NCBI RefSeq assembly: GCF_900142395.1
Contig: NZ_FRAS01000001.1
Coordinates: forward strand, 124,001 to 188,000
Reading direction: 5' to 3'
Length of the DNA: 64,000 bases
DNA from: Hymenobacter psychrotolerans DSM 18569
Lineage (GTDB): Bacteria; Bacteroidota; Bacteroidia; Cytophagales; Hymenobacteraceae
This document shows, piece after piece, positions 52,567 through 63,243 of this stretch (position 1 is the stretch's first letter; each line of letters opens with the position of its first letter). The notes below the pieces were generated by a model. That model was not told the DNA's origin and ran no database searches. It was given only the letters and a program-made list of their open reading frames with translations. Both the position numbers and the translations under genes were made by a program.

Positions 52567-53289
52567 ATGCCCGACCAGCCCTACGCCCTTCTCTTCGACA
52601 TGGACGGCGTGCTCATCGACAATACGCCCTACCAGGCCCGCGCCTTTCAGCTCCTGTTCCGCGACCTGGGCCTGACCACCAACGCCCGCCGGCTGCTGGA
52701 GCGCCTCAACGGTATGCCCGCCTCCACTATCCTCCGAACCGTCTTCACCAGCCCCGTCCCGAAGAAGAAGCTGGAAGAGTACGCCGCCCAGCGCGAGCTG
52801 CTCTACCGGGTGCTCTACTGGGACAAGCGCCGCGAGCTGGCCGGCCTCACGCCGTTTCTGCAGGCGGCCCGCGCGGCCGGCTTCCGCATCGGCCTGGGCA
52901 CCGGCTCCGCCGCCGACACCATCGGCTACATCATCGACCACCTCGACCTGCGCCGCTACTTCGATGTGGTGGTGGGCAAGGACGACGTGCCGAAGGGCAA
53001 GCCCCACAAAGACACCTTCGCCGAAACCGCCCGGCAGCTGGGCGTGCCGCCGGAGCGCTGCGTGGTCTTCGAAGACGCCATCCTCGGCGAGCAGTCGGCG
53101 TACAGGGCGGGCATGCGCGTCATCGGGGTCAGCACCAGCCTCCGGCCCGAGCAGTTCCAGGCCCCGCTCACCGTCATCAAAGACTTCCGCGGCATCACGC
53201 CCGAGCAGGTACACGAGCTGCTGGCCCGGCACCCGGCCACGCCCAAACCCAGCAGGGAGCTGGCCCGGCGGCACTACATGAAGCTGTAG
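52567..53289 (+). CDS. HAD superfamily hydrolase, beta-phosphoglucomutase-like
   Basis: The 240-residue protein has the HAD core: motif I LLFDMDGVLIDN with nucleophile Asp11 and acid/base Asp13, motif II GLGTGSAAD, motif III KGKPHKDTF and motif IV VFEDAILGEQSAYRAGM. A helical cap lies at about 20-90. This is the beta-phosphoglucomutase/phosphatase-like subfamily; the substrate is likely a sugar phosphate but cannot be fixed. The ATG at 52567 begins MPDQPYALLFDMDG; the longer frame enters the REP-like element and is rejected. Confidence 0.88.
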   Translation: MPDQPYALLFDMDGVLIDNTPYQARAFQLLFRDLGLTTNARRLLERLNGMPASTILRTVFTSPVPKKKLEEYAAQRELLYRVLYWDKRRELAGLTPFLQAARAAGFRIGLGTGSAADTIGYIIDHLDLRRYFDVVVGKDDVPKGKPHKDTFAETARQLGVPPERCVVFEDAILGEQSAYRAGMRVIGVSTSLRPEQFQAPLTVIKDFRGITPEQVHELLARHPATPKPSRELARRHYMKL

Positions 53290-53393
53290 CAAAGCAGGGC
53301 CGGCCCCTATGCGCCGGGCCGCTCCGGGCAGGCAGCGGTCCGGCCTGGCTACAGGGGCAGGTAGGCAGCCTGCGGAATACCGGGGCAGGTGCC

Positions 53394-53401
53394 TACCTTG
53401 C
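53394..53401 (+). promoter_or_regulatory. -7-like box of the XRE gene
   Basis: TACCTTGC lies 3 nt before the ATG at 53405, the same octamer and spacing as at recX. It is a variant of TAnnTTTG and would give a leaderless mRNA. Confidence 0.35.
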
Positions 53402-53404
53402 GCT

Positions 53405-54034
53405 ATGCCTTCCTCCCCTCCCGCTTCTTCTGCGCCTTCCGGCCTGCGCCTGGCCGCCATGGTGCGGGCCTGCCTGGGCCTTTCTACGCGGCAGCTGGCC
53501 CACTACCTGGGCGTGTCCATGGGGTTTGTGACCCACCTGGAAGCGGGGCGCAAGCCGCTGCCCGGGGCGCTGCTGCCGCGCCTGCTGCTGCTGGCCCGCC
53601 TGCTGCCGCCACCGCTGGGCACCGGCCTGCCCCTGCCGGAGCTGCCCCCGCCGCACGACCCGCTGCTGCCGCTGCCCGCCCCCGAACGGCTGGCTCCGCC
53701 CCTGCCCGACGCCCCGGCCCCCCCCGAGCCGGAAACGCTGCGCCGCCGCCTGCGCGACCAGCGCCTGCGGCTGCTTACGCTAAGCCAGCACCTGGCCGCC
53801 GAGCAGGCCCGCATGGCCGGGCTGGCCCGCCGCCACCACGGGCTGGCGCTGCTCCGGGCCGCCCTGCCGCCGCCCGAGGCCGCCGAGGCGGCCCACTATG
53901 CCCGCTGGCTGGCGCGCCTCTCCGACGACCTCACCCGCGACGACCCCACCCCCGCCGTCCGCGCCGCCGCCCTGCACCTGCTGGCCGCCCGCGTAGCCGG
54001 CCTGCGCGCCGAAGTAGCCGCCCTGGCGGTATAG
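53405..54034 (+). CDS. XRE-family helix-turn-helix protein, very GC-rich
   Basis: The 209-residue protein has an N-terminal Cro/C1-type helix-turn-helix (about 15-60: ACLGLSTRQLAHYLGVSMGF then VTHLEAGRKPLP). A Pro/Leu-rich linker follows (about 65-115), then a basic helical region rich in Leu, Arg and Ala (RRRLRDQRLRLLTLSQHLA). No second domain is recognised. The gene is distinctly GC-richer than its surroundings. The ATG at 53405 fits the domain start. It and the next small gene precede a restriction-modification gene that faces them across a terminator; a link is possible but not shown. Confidence 0.75.
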   Translation: MPSSPPASSAPSGLRLAAMVRACLGLSTRQLAHYLGVSMGFVTHLEAGRKPLPGALLPRLLLLARLLPPPLGTGLPLPELPPPHDPLLPLPAPERLAPPLPDAPAPPEPETLRRRLRDQRLRLLTLSQHLAAEQARMAGLARRHHGLALLRAALPPPEAAEAAHYARWLARLSDDLTRDDPTPAVRAAALHLLAARVAGLRAEVAALAV

Positions 54035-54149
54035 GCGCCTGATGGGGCCGCCCCCCTGACGCTCGATATGCCCCCGGCCGCACTCTTTGCCAGGCTGGTC
54101 CTTTTCTTTACCTTATGCCCGGCAACTCCGCCACCTATATCCTTTTTTT

Positions 54150-54566
54150 ATGCCGTTTCCTGTTGAATTATTAACCACCCAGACTGAGTGCGACACCGTG
54201 CTCAACGCCCTGAATCTGGAGCTGCGCGTGTTTACCGTGCGCGACCAGCTACTCGACTTGCAGGCCGACCAGTCGGCGGACCGGGCCACCGACCGCAGCC
54301 AGAACCTGAAGGAAGCCAACGACACCATTGACCGGCTCACGCCGGTGGTGGCCAGCCTCACGCCCGGCACCACCGAGCACACCGAGCTGAACCGGCTGCT
54401 CATCCGGGCCCAGCGCCGCGCCCAGGACCTGAACGCCCCCACCACCACGGCCCGCAAGCCCACCGATGCCTTCCTGAAAGCCGTGGACGTGCGCCAGGTG
54501 CAGGTGCAGGTACCGGAGCTGCAACAGGCCATTGCCGAGGTAACGGCCCGCCGCGCCGCGCTGTAG
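54150..54566 (+). CDS. Unknown small alpha-helical protein
   Basis: The 138-residue protein starts MPFPVELLTTQTECDTVLNA. It has predicted helices rich in Leu, Asp, Arg and Gln (FTVRDQLLDLQADQSADRAT, ELNRLLIRAQRRAQDLNA) and a C-terminal helix with repeated VQVQVPELQQAIAEV. There is no signal, membrane segment or recognised domain. A coiled-coil or helical-bundle fold is likely. It follows the XRE gene on the same strand by 115 bp and might be part of the same transcript. A terminator follows. Confidence 0.65.
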   Translation: MPFPVELLTTQTECDTVLNALNLELRVFTVRDQLLDLQADQSADRATDRSQNLKEANDTIDRLTPVVASLTPGTTEHTELNRLLIRAQRRAQDLNAPTTTARKPTDAFLKAVDVRQVQVQVPELQQAIAEVTARRAAL

Positions 54567-54646
54567 GCCGCGCCCACCCCGGCAGGCCCGCGCCGGCCTG
54601 CCCGCCGGGCCTTTCGCTTCTCCCGCTATTCTATCCTATTGCAACG

Positions 54647-54689
54647 CCAAACGGCCCGCTGCCCCGAAAGAGGCGGCGGGCCGTTTTGG
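54647..54689. terminator. Bidirectional intrinsic terminator
   Basis: CCAAACGGCCCGC (54647-54659) pairs with GCGGGCCGTTTTGG (54676-54689), one bulge, separating the unknown small gene from the convergent restriction-modification gene. Confidence 0.75.
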
Positions 54690-54706
54690 TTGGCGCGGGC
54701 GGCCCC

Positions 54707-57700
54707 TTAGGCGGGCAGCGCCACGCCGTAGAGGGCGGCTACCAGCGCATCCAGCTGCGTTTCCAGGGCCTGGGTATCGGCGGCGGCATCGGCGGCTTTG
54801 GCGGCCAGCACCTGCTCCACCAGCGCCGCTACCGCCGCCTGCTCCTCCGCCGTGGCGGCGGGGATGGGAATCTTTCCGAAGTAATCAAAGATCAACTGAT
54901 AGCCGTTTTGAATCTGCGTACAGTAATTTTCAATCAACATCCAGCCAATCTTAGAGTTGAGGATTCCTAGCAGAAAATAGTCCTCTCCCGGAATGATGTA
55001 TGTGGCGTTATTGACATAAGTGCCTTGCGTATCAAGTGTAAAGACAGGTTTAACCTGAAATACTTGATAGACTATCTTGTTCTTCTCGAACTCATCGTAA
55101 TAGTCGCAAGCACGAAGCTCCCACCAGTAATGGCCTTTATCTGCACGAGCCGCCGCCGCTGCTTCGTGTGGAAGTAAATAGGCTGCAACAGCAGGGTAGT
55201 GAGCAACTAACACATCCCAAGGAGTTTTATACTTAGGTGATGTAACGGGAGGTATGGCGTATACTCCTCGCTTGTTTTTTGTCCATCCAAGCTTCTTCCT
55301 CGTCCAGCCACTAGGTAAGCTAACCAGATAGTTCGTTGTCACCAATGGCTGATACCTCTTCACATCACGCCCTGCTGCAAATGGCCTCAGAATCTCCGCT
55401 GACTTAGGGTCTTCAGCAACAAGCTTGTTCCTAACGTCCTCTTTAATGACGAAGACAGGATTGAGGCCCGTTTTGATGCCGTAGTATATTTTGCCACCGA
55501 CATACTCGCCCAACGGCGTACCGGCAGCTTTCATCTTAGTCAGTAGCTCCTGGCTGGCATCGTCGGCGAGGTTCCAACCTTCCGGCTGCAAACCGGCCTG
55601 GGTAACCGGGCGGGCGTGGTCCAGCACCAGCGTATCGAGCAGCGGCGGGGGCAGCTTGGGCAGCAGCGCGGCGCGGAAGCGGCTGTCGGGGGTGGGCACG
55701 GCCCGGCTCACCGAGAGGATGGCCGGGTAGGTGGTGGCCTCGGCGAATACGGGCAGGTCGCCGAAGTCCAGGAACTCCACCAGGGTATTGGTGGCGGGCA
55801 GCCAGCGGCGCAGGGGCGCGCCGTAGCCGGCCCGCAGCCACTTGTTGGGCGCGATGTACGACAGCTCGCCGCCGGGCTTCAGCAGGCCCAGGCCCAGCTC
55901 CAGGAAGTACACGTAGAGGTCGGCCTTGCCGTCGAAGGTGGCGAAGCGCTGCTTGAGATAGGGCTTGAGGGCCGAAAACTCCTCCTGCCGGATGTAGGGC
56001 GGGTTGCCCAGCACCACGTCGAAGCCCCGGAAGCGGCCGGCCTCGTCGAGCACCTCCGGAAACTCGAAGCGCCACTCGAAGGCGTCGCGGTAGAGGGCCC
56101 CCTGCTCGTGGGCGTCGATGTCGGCCTGGAGCTGGGCGGCGCGCAGCTCCAGCTGCCGCACCGCGAAGTGGCGGGCTTCTTCCTGCTTCTTGGTTTCGGG
56201 CAGCAGCGAAGTCTGGGTGCTGAGCACGATGATTTTGTTGCGGGCCAGGCGCAGCTCCTCGCGCTTCTTGTCCTTCTTGTGCAGCACGGCCGTGAACTGC
56301 TCCTTCAGCTGCTGAAAGAACCCCAGCAGGCGGTTCTTGTCGTCGCGCCCCCGGCTGCTGAAGTAGTCGTGCACGGCCCCCCGGTACTCCTTGAGCGAGA
56401 ACTTACCCTTCTGGAACACCTCCGAGAGGTCGGCATCCAGCGGGAAGCGAGCCAGCAAAGAGTTGCCGGTTTTCACGTTCAGGTCGAGGTTGGGCAGGGT
56501 TTCCAGCTCCCGCCACTGGGTATCGGGCTTGTAGTAGGCGTGCTTGAGCAGCTCAATCCAGAGGCGCAGCCGGCAGATGCGCACCGAGTTGGGGTTGAGG
56601 TCGACGCCGAACAGGGCGTGCTCCATCAGGGCGCGCTTCTCCCGGAACAGGGCCTGCTGCAGGCGGGTGCGCTCGGGCCCCACGGTGCGCTGGCCGGTTT
56701 CGGCATCAAAGGAGCCCACCCGGTAGGGCGCGGGCAGGCCGTCGGCATCGGTGACCACCAGCTCGTCGTGCTCCACGTCCAGAGAATACGGCAGCACGGC
56801 CCCCTCCTCGTCCAGAAACAAACCCAGGCGGCTCTTGAGGGCCAGCAGCTCGTTGAGGGCACTCACCAGGAAGTGGCCCGAGCCCACGGCGGGGTCGAGC
56901 ACGGTGAGGGTGTTGAAGTGGGCGGCGTACTCGCGGCGGCGGGGCCGCTTGGCGGGCGCCACGGCATCCAGCAAATCGTCCAGCGTGTCGCACTGCGCCA
57001 GCTCCGGGAAGTCGGGGGCCTGGCGGAAGTGGCGCACCACGGCCCGGCCCAGGGTCTGGCGGGCCATGTACATGGTCACGAAGCCCGGCGTGTAGAACGA
57101 GCCGTCCTTGTACCCGTTGATTTTCTCGAACACCAGGCCCAGCACGGCGGCCGAGAGCAGGGGCCGGGCGGCGGGCGCTACCGGGGCCTCGGCGGGCGGG
57201 GCGGCGTGGGAGGTGGTGGGGTCGGTGGCGAAGTCGTAGGCGTCGAGGAAGTGCAGCAGGTAGGGCAGCGCCTTCCACTGGGGGGCGGCGCTGGTGTGGG
57301 CGGTGGTGGTGGGCACGACGGGGGCGCCCTTCCTGCTGAGCACCGAGCCGGGGAAGGGGGCCAGCCCCAGCCCATCGCGCAGCCCGCTCACGTCCAGGGC
57401 CTGGTGTTCCAGCTCGCTGGGCTCGAAGAGGGAGGAGTTGAGGTAGGGCACCTCGGGGAAGGCGGCCAGCACGTCGGGCGTGCGGTCGGCGGGGGCGCGG
57501 TTGAGCACCTCGAAGAACAGGGTCTGCACCTCGTCGTAGTCGGAGAGGCGCTGAGGGTGCAGGAAGCGGAAGGCGGCGGCGTGGGCGGCGTCGTGGTAGC
57601 GCACCATCTGGCCCTCCAGCAGCTTGAGAAACAGCAGGCGGTTCACCCACATCAGGCAGAGAGCCAGGGCCACGCCCTCGCGCTGGGCGGCGGGGGTGTC

Positions 57701-58627
57701 GCCGTAGCGCAGGCGGTCGGCCTCGGGCACGTAGTTGAGGCCGTGGCCGGTTTCGAGCTTGCGCAGGGTGTTTTCGAGCAGGGAACCGTGCTGCCGCGCG
57801 TCCTCGGGGCAGCGCCCGATGCGGCGGACGCCGGCCTGCTTGTCCTCGCGCAGGCCCATGAGGTAGAGCAGCTCGTGGTAGAACTCCTGGTTGAGGGTAT
57901 TGGGGTCGCGCCGGCCGGTGAGGGGCTCCTTGAGCAGGTAGGCCGGGTGAAACAGGCGATAGAGGGCCGTAAGCCGGGCGGGCGCGGTGGGCACGCCGGG
58001 GCGTAGGTCCACGTACACCACGGGCAGCTCGCCCTCCAGGGCGGCCAGCTTCTTGCTGGCAATGCTCTTGTAGAAGAAGTCGGTATCGGTGGCAGCCTTG
58101 GCCCCGGCCTTCCAGGTCTGGAAGTCCTTCACAAAGCCCTTGTCCTTGAAGAACAGGCGGTGAAAGTCCAGCGCGTCGAACACGTACCACTCGTAGCCGG
58201 TGGTCACGATGAGGCGCTTGAAGTCGTCGGCCTTGTCGTCGGTGCGGTCTTCGAGGTAGTAGAGCAGCAGCTGGTGCAGGGCCTTGCGGTTGAGGTCGTC
58301 GGGGGCCAGCATCTCCTTGGGGTTCCTGGGCCCCTTGATTTCCAGCACCACGCCCACCGGCGAGTCGGCGGTGTCGCCGAGGTGCAGCACCAGGTCGCGC
58401 TTGTCCTGCACGTTGCCGTAGCGCGTGCCGCCCTCCGGGGGCCGGCTCACGCTGCGCAGGAAGTCGAGAATGTGGGTTTCGCCGTGGCGCTCAATCTTGT
58501 TCGGGTCGAGGTGCCGGAGCATCTCGGCCAGGTGCTGCCGGAAGGCGGTTAGCTCGTCGGGGGTGGGCTTGAGGCGGCGCAGCGCGGCCGTAGCAGTATC
58601 GGGCGAGAGGTATCGGGGCTGTAGCAT
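54707..58627 (-). CDS. Type IIG (Eco57I-like) restriction-modification enzyme
   Basis: The 1306-residue single-chain enzyme has three parts. The N-terminal part carries a PD-(D/E)xK-like nuclease motif in the stretch around residue 96 (VVLEIKGPRNPKEM). A central gamma-class N6-adenine methyltransferase has the SAM-binding LDPAVGSGHFLVSA near 578 and the catalytic NPPY in GNPPYIRQEEF near 874. A C-terminal TaqI-like target-recognition domain follows, from GGKIYYGIKTGLNPVFVI to ILNSKIGWMLIENYC. It methylates and cuts near one recognition site of unknown sequence. The region around residues 1022-1250 is AT-richer than the rest. The ATG at 58627 is 7 nt from a TATCTTAC box; the frame runs 32 codons further upstream. 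Confidence 0.9.
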   Translation of the reverse strand: MLQPRYLSPDTATAALRRLKPTPDELTAFRQHLAEMLRHLDPNKIERHGETHILDFLRSVSRPPEGGTRYGNVQDKRDLVLHLGDTADSPVGVVLEIKGPRNPKEMLAPDDLNRKALHQLLLYYLEDRTDDKADDFKRLIVTTGYEWYVFDALDFHRLFFKDKGFVKDFQTWKAGAKAATDTDFFYKSIASKKLAALEGELPVVYVDLRPGVPTAPARLTALYRLFHPAYLLKEPLTGRRDPNTLNQEFYHELLYLMGLREDKQAGVRRIGRCPEDARQHGSLLENTLRKLETGHGLNYVPEADRLRYGDTPAAQREGVALALCLMWVNRLLFLKLLEGQMVRYHDAAHAAAFRFLHPQRLSDYDEVQTLFFEVLNRAPADRTPDVLAAFPEVPYLNSSLFEPSELEHQALDVSGLRDGLGLAPFPGSVLSRKGAPVVPTTTAHTSAAPQWKALPYLLHFLDAYDFATDPTTSHAAPPAEAPVAPAARPLLSAAVLGLVFEKINGYKDGSFYTPGFVTMYMARQTLGRAVVRHFRQAPDFPELAQCDTLDDLLDAVAPAKRPRRREYAAHFNTLTVLDPAVGSGHFLVSALNELLALKSRLGLFLDEEGAVLPYSLDVEHDELVVTDADGLPAPYRVGSFDAETGQRTVGPERTRLQQALFREKRALMEHALFGVDLNPNSVRICRLRLWIELLKHAYYKPDTQWRELETLPNLDLNVKTGNSLLARFPLDADLSEVFQKGKFSLKEYRGAVHDYFSSRGRDDKNRLLGFFQQLKEQFTAVLHKKDKKREELRLARNKIIVLSTQTSLLPETKKQEEARHFAVRQLELRAAQLQADIDAHEQGALYRDAFEWRFEFPEVLDEAGRFRGFDVVLGNPPYIRQEEFSALKPYLKQRFATFDGKADLYVYFLELGLGLLKPGGELSYIAPNKWLRAGYGAPLRRWLPATNTLVEFLDFGDLPVFAEATTYPAILSVSRAVPTPDSRFRAALLPKLPPPLLDTLVLDHARPVTQAGLQPEGWNLADDASQELLTKMKAAGTPLGEYVGGKIYYGIKTGLNPVFVIKEDVRNKLVAEDPKSAEILRPFAAGRDVKRYQPLVTTNYLVSLPSGWTRKKLGWTKNKRGVYAIPPVTSPKYKTPWDVLVAHYPAVAAYLLPHEAAAAARADKGHYWWELRACDYYDEFEKNKIVYQVFQVKPVFTLDTQGTYVNNATYIIPGEDYFLLGILNSKIGWMLIENYCTQIQNGYQLIFDYFGKIPIPAATAEEQAAVAALVEQVLAAKAADAAADTQALETQLDALVAALYGVALPA

Positions 58628-58634
58628 AGAGGCC

Positions 58635-58642
58635 GTAAGATA
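58635..58642 (-). promoter_or_regulatory. -7-like box of the type IIG gene
   Basis: TATCTTAC on the minus strand, two bases from TAnnTTTG, ends 7 nt before the ATG at 58627, the same geometry as murF-alr. Confidence 0.35.
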
Positions 58643-58756
58643 CGGGCCACCGGAATAAGTAGCCGCGGGAATGACCGGCAGGCTTGACGCGGCGGCGGCA
58701 CAGCCGGACGCGGCCCGGCGCAAGGTGCGCGGCGGCAGGCCGCGACGGCCGCGCCC

Positions 58757-60469
58757 CTACTCCACCACCAGGGAACAGCCGGTCTGGGCGGCCCCCCACT
58801 GCACACGGAGGTAGTACAGGCCCGGTGCCAGGCCCGCCACCGACAGAGGCCGCCAGCCGGCGTCGGTGGCGGAGGCCGTGTGGGTGCGCACTACGCGCCC
58901 CTGCGTGTCGAGCAGGCTGAGCGTGGCCGGGGCCGTGCCGGGCAGGGTGGGCGCCAGCACGCGCACGTCCGTTTGGGCCGGGTTGGGCCACACGCGCAGC
59001 CCGGCGGCCAGGGAAGCGCTGGCCACCCCCAGGACGGGGTCGGTGAGGGAAGCCAGGAACCCCACCTTCGTGGTAGCGGGGTCGGTAAGCTGCAGGGAGC
59101 CAAAAGAGGCCGGTGGCGTCACGTGCCCGCCCACATACAGACGAGAACCGGCCAGCGCCAGACTCCGGGCATCGTTGTCACCGGTTCCTCCGGCCGGCTG
59201 GGCCCACGCAAAGCTGCTGGTCGAGCCCAGGTCCGTGAGTCTGGCCACAAACACGTCGGCAACGCCCGCGCCGGTCAGGGTAGTGCTGCCTACCCTGGCA
59301 GAACCGCCAAACCGGCCCGCCACGTACAGCTCGGTTCCGCGCACGGCCAACGCGGCCAGCCCCTCGTCGGCAGGTCCGCTGATGGGCTGTGCCCAGCCCT
59401 GGCTGGCGTCAGCGCCAAGATCCTGATACTTGGTGATGAATACGTCGTTGGTGCTGGCCGGCCCCGCATTGGTAAGAGTTGTGGCCCCGAACGTAGTGCT
59501 GGTTTGGTTGAAGGTACCGCCCACATAGACGGCCGCGCCGCTGACGGCCACGGTCCAGGCGCTGGCCGGGCCGGGGTTGCCACAGCGCTTGGCCCAGGTG
59601 AAGCTGGCCGAGGCGCCGGCATCGGTGAGCTTGGCCACAAAGGCCTTGAAAGCGAATTCGTCGGCGCCAGTGCCCGTCAGGGTGGTGCTACCAAAGCGGA
59701 TGGACGGACTATCAAACCCACCTACCACGTACACACTTGTGCCGCTGGCCACCACAGCCCGCGCTGCGTCGCCGGAAGCACCGCCGGTCCGCTGGGCCCA
59801 TACGAAACTGCCGGTACTGCCCGCGTCGGTGAGCTTGGCCACAAATATGTCGGCGCCGCTGCCCGTCAGGCTGGTGGAGCCAAATGCCGCCGTAGTGCTG
59901 GCCACCGAGCCCACCACGTACACGCTGGTACCGCTCACGGCTATGCCCTCGGCAAAGTCCACGTTGGTGCCGCCCGCCCGTTGCGCCCATGCCACCTGGC
60001 CAAAGCTACCCTGGTCCGTGAACTTGGCAACGAACACATCGGGTCCGGTGCCGCCGTAGCGGGACAGCGACACGCCACCCACTATCATGGGGGAACTGTA
60101 GTAGTAGCCCGTCACGTATACATTCGACCCATTTACGGCCAGCCCACCCACGTTGTCGTTATCGGAGCCGCCGGCCCGCTGCGCCCAGCTGAATGTGCCC
60201 GTCGCCGGGTTCCATTTTGCCACGAAGATGTCGTACTGGCCCGCACTACGCAGCGTGGTCGTGCCCACACGCACCGTACCCGAAAACGAGCCAGCCACAT
60301 ACAAGCTGCCACTGGCATCGGTGGCGGTGGCTTCCACCCTGGAAAAGCCCCCCTCTCCCACCGCTAGGGCAGTCTGCCAGGCCGGGGCCTGCGCATACGC
60401 GCCTGCCCGGGGCAGGCAAACGACCCCACTTATAGCAAGCAGCCAACCCCATACAGCGGCACGTTTCAT
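58757..60469 (-). CDS. T9SS-secreted SBBP-type beta-propeller protein
   Basis: The 570-residue protein has a signal peptide (MKRAAVWGWLLAISGVVCLP ... AYAQ) and six or seven repeats of about 60 residues. Each contains a pattern such as DIFVAKLTDAGSTGSFVWAQ, then SGTSVYVVG and FGSTTLTG; these are SBBP-like repeats that fold as a beta-propeller. A type A T9SS sorting domain closes the protein (GLRVWPNPAQTDVRVL ... GLAPGLYYLRVQWG). It is secreted or displayed on the surface; the ligand is unknown. The ATG at 60469 starts the signal peptide. It is transcribed on the same strand as the atp genes but after their terminator. Confidence 0.88.
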   Translation of the reverse strand: MKRAAVWGWLLAISGVVCLPRAGAYAQAPAWQTALAVGEGGFSRVEATATDASGSLYVAGSFSGTVRVGTTTLRSAGQYDIFVAKWNPATGTFSWAQRAGGSDNDNVGGLAVNGSNVYVTGYYYSSPMIVGGVSLSRYGGTGPDVFVAKFTDQGSFGQVAWAQRAGGTNVDFAEGIAVSGTSVYVVGSVASTTAAFGSTSLTGSGADIFVAKLTDAGSTGSFVWAQRTGGASGDAARAVVASGTSVYVVGGFDSPSIRFGSTTLTGTGADEFAFKAFVAKLTDAGASASFTWAKRCGNPGPASAWTVAVSGAAVYVGGTFNQTSTTFGATTLTNAGPASTNDVFITKYQDLGADASQGWAQPISGPADEGLAALAVRGTELYVAGRFGGSARVGSTTLTGAGVADVFVARLTDLGSTSSFAWAQPAGGTGDNDARSLALAGSRLYVGGHVTPPASFGSLQLTDPATTKVGFLASLTDPVLGVASASLAAGLRVWPNPAQTDVRVLAPTLPGTAPATLSLLDTQGRVVRTHTASATDAGWRPLSVAGLAPGLYYLRVQWGAAQTGCSLVVE

Positions 60470-60619
60470 AGAGCAAGAGAATAATAAGGTTAATGCGTGG
60501 CAAAGTGCCCGCCCCACAGACCGCCGCCTGTTCTTACCGACACCTGCCCTCCGGCAGTTATCGGCAGTTTCAGCCAACTCAGAGGCGAGCGTAAGATATT
60601 TGATGGCAGGCACATAAAA

Positions 60620-60650
60620 AAAGGCCCGACTCTCAAAGAGTCAGGCCTTT
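60620..60650 (-). terminator. Intrinsic terminator of the atp operon
   Basis: AAAGGCC-GACTCT pairs with AGAGTC-GGCCTTT with one mismatch (60620-60650), and a T-run follows on the minus strand. It lies 17 bp after the atpG stop. Confidence 0.88.
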
Positions 60651-60667
60651 GCTTTACTGAATACCGC

Positions 60668-61558
60668 TTACCGGCTCGCAGCCAGTGCCTCGGCACCACC
60701 CACGATTTCGAGAATCTCGGTCGTGATGGCCGCCTGGCGGGTCCGGTTGTACGTCAGCTTGAGCGACTTGAGCAGCTCACCGGCGTTTTCGGTGGCTTTC
60801 TCCATGGCCGTCATGCGCGCGCCGTGCTCCGACGCGTTGCTTTCCAATACGGCCTTGTAGAGCTGCACCTTCAGCGACTGAGGAATCAGGGTCTGCACGA
60901 TTTCCTCTTTCGAGGGCTCGAAAATGTAGTCCACGTTCGAGGTCGTCGTGGCGGCCGGGTTCGGCTCGGCGGGTACCAGCGGCAACAGCTGCTCAGCCCG
61001 CACTACCTGCGTAGCCACGTTCTTGAACTCGTTGAACACCATCACCACCTCATCGAAACGGCCTTCGCGGAAGCCTTCCATGGCCTCTTCAGCCGCTACC
61101 CGCACCGTATCAAACGACAGTTTGCCGAAGACGTGCGTGTAGTTGCCCAGCAGCGGGCCGCGCTTGCTGAAGTAGTCGTGCGCCTTCTTGCCGATGGCCA
61201 TCACCGTCACGTTGCCCGCTGCCGCCTGAGCGGCGTACCGTTCTCTCACCAGCGCATTCACCCCTTTAAAGATGTTGCTGTTGAAAGCGCCGGCCAGGCC
61301 ACGGTCTGAGGTAATGGCAATTACCAGCACCCGGTTCACTTCGCGCTGCACGGCGTACTCGCTCACCACTTCGCCCCCGGCCAGGCCGGTCAGGTTCGTC
61401 AGGATGCTGTTGAGCCGCTGCGCGTAGGGGCGCATCCGCAGGATGTTATCCTGCGCACGACGCAGCTTAGCCGCCGCCACCATCTTCATGGCTTTGGTAA
61501 TCTGCTGCGTGCTTTGCACCGATACGATACGGTTGCGGACTTCTTTTAAGCTAGCCAT
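60668..61558 (-). CDS. atpG: ATP synthase F1 gamma subunit
   Basis: The 296-residue subunit forms the rotating central stalk. The N-terminal helix MASLKEVRNRIVSVQSTQQI and the KAMKMVAAAKLRRAQ segment, the Rossmann-like middle domain with VLVIAITSDRGLAGAFNSN, and the C-terminal helix ARMTAMEKATENAGELL with LTYNRTRQAAITTEILEIV are all conserved. It is the last gene of this operon segment, followed by a terminator; atpD and atpC are not downstream, so they lie elsewhere. Confidence 0.97.
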   Translation of the reverse strand: MASLKEVRNRIVSVQSTQQITKAMKMVAAAKLRRAQDNILRMRPYAQRLNSILTNLTGLAGGEVVSEYAVQREVNRVLVIAITSDRGLAGAFNSNIFKGVNALVRERYAAQAAAGNVTVMAIGKKAHDYFSKRGPLLGNYTHVFGKLSFDTVRVAAEEAMEGFREGRFDEVVMVFNEFKNVATQVVRAEQLLPLVPAEPNPAATTTSNVDYIFEPSKEEIVQTLIPQSLKVQLYKAVLESNASEHGARMTAMEKATENAGELLKSLKLTYNRTRQAAITTEILEIVGGAEALAASR

Positions 61559-61567
61559 TTATCAATT

Positions 61568-61651
61568 GTTGATTGTTAGTTGCTGATTGTTGATTGCTGG
61601 ACGGGCCTTCTGGAAAGCCAAACATCCAACAAGCAACAACCAACAATCAAC
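61568..61651 (-). repeat. Intra-operon repeat hairpin between atpA and atpG
   Basis: An imperfect 26-bp inverted repeat (61568-61593 with 61626-61651, about 22 matches) built from GTTGATTGTT-like units has a 32-nt loop. It fills the atpA-atpG gap. The atpF-atpH gap holds a matching element. Confidence 0.8.
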
Positions 61652-61654
61652 TGG

Positions 61655-63238
<1,584 letters not shown>

Positions 63239-63243
63239 GTGGA

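Noticed and set aside
55616..58006. 796-residue plus-strand frame antisense to the type IIG enzyme
   Set aside because: The translation is Gly/Val/His/Gln-rich without any motif, while the minus-strand frame has clear SAM and NPPY motifs.
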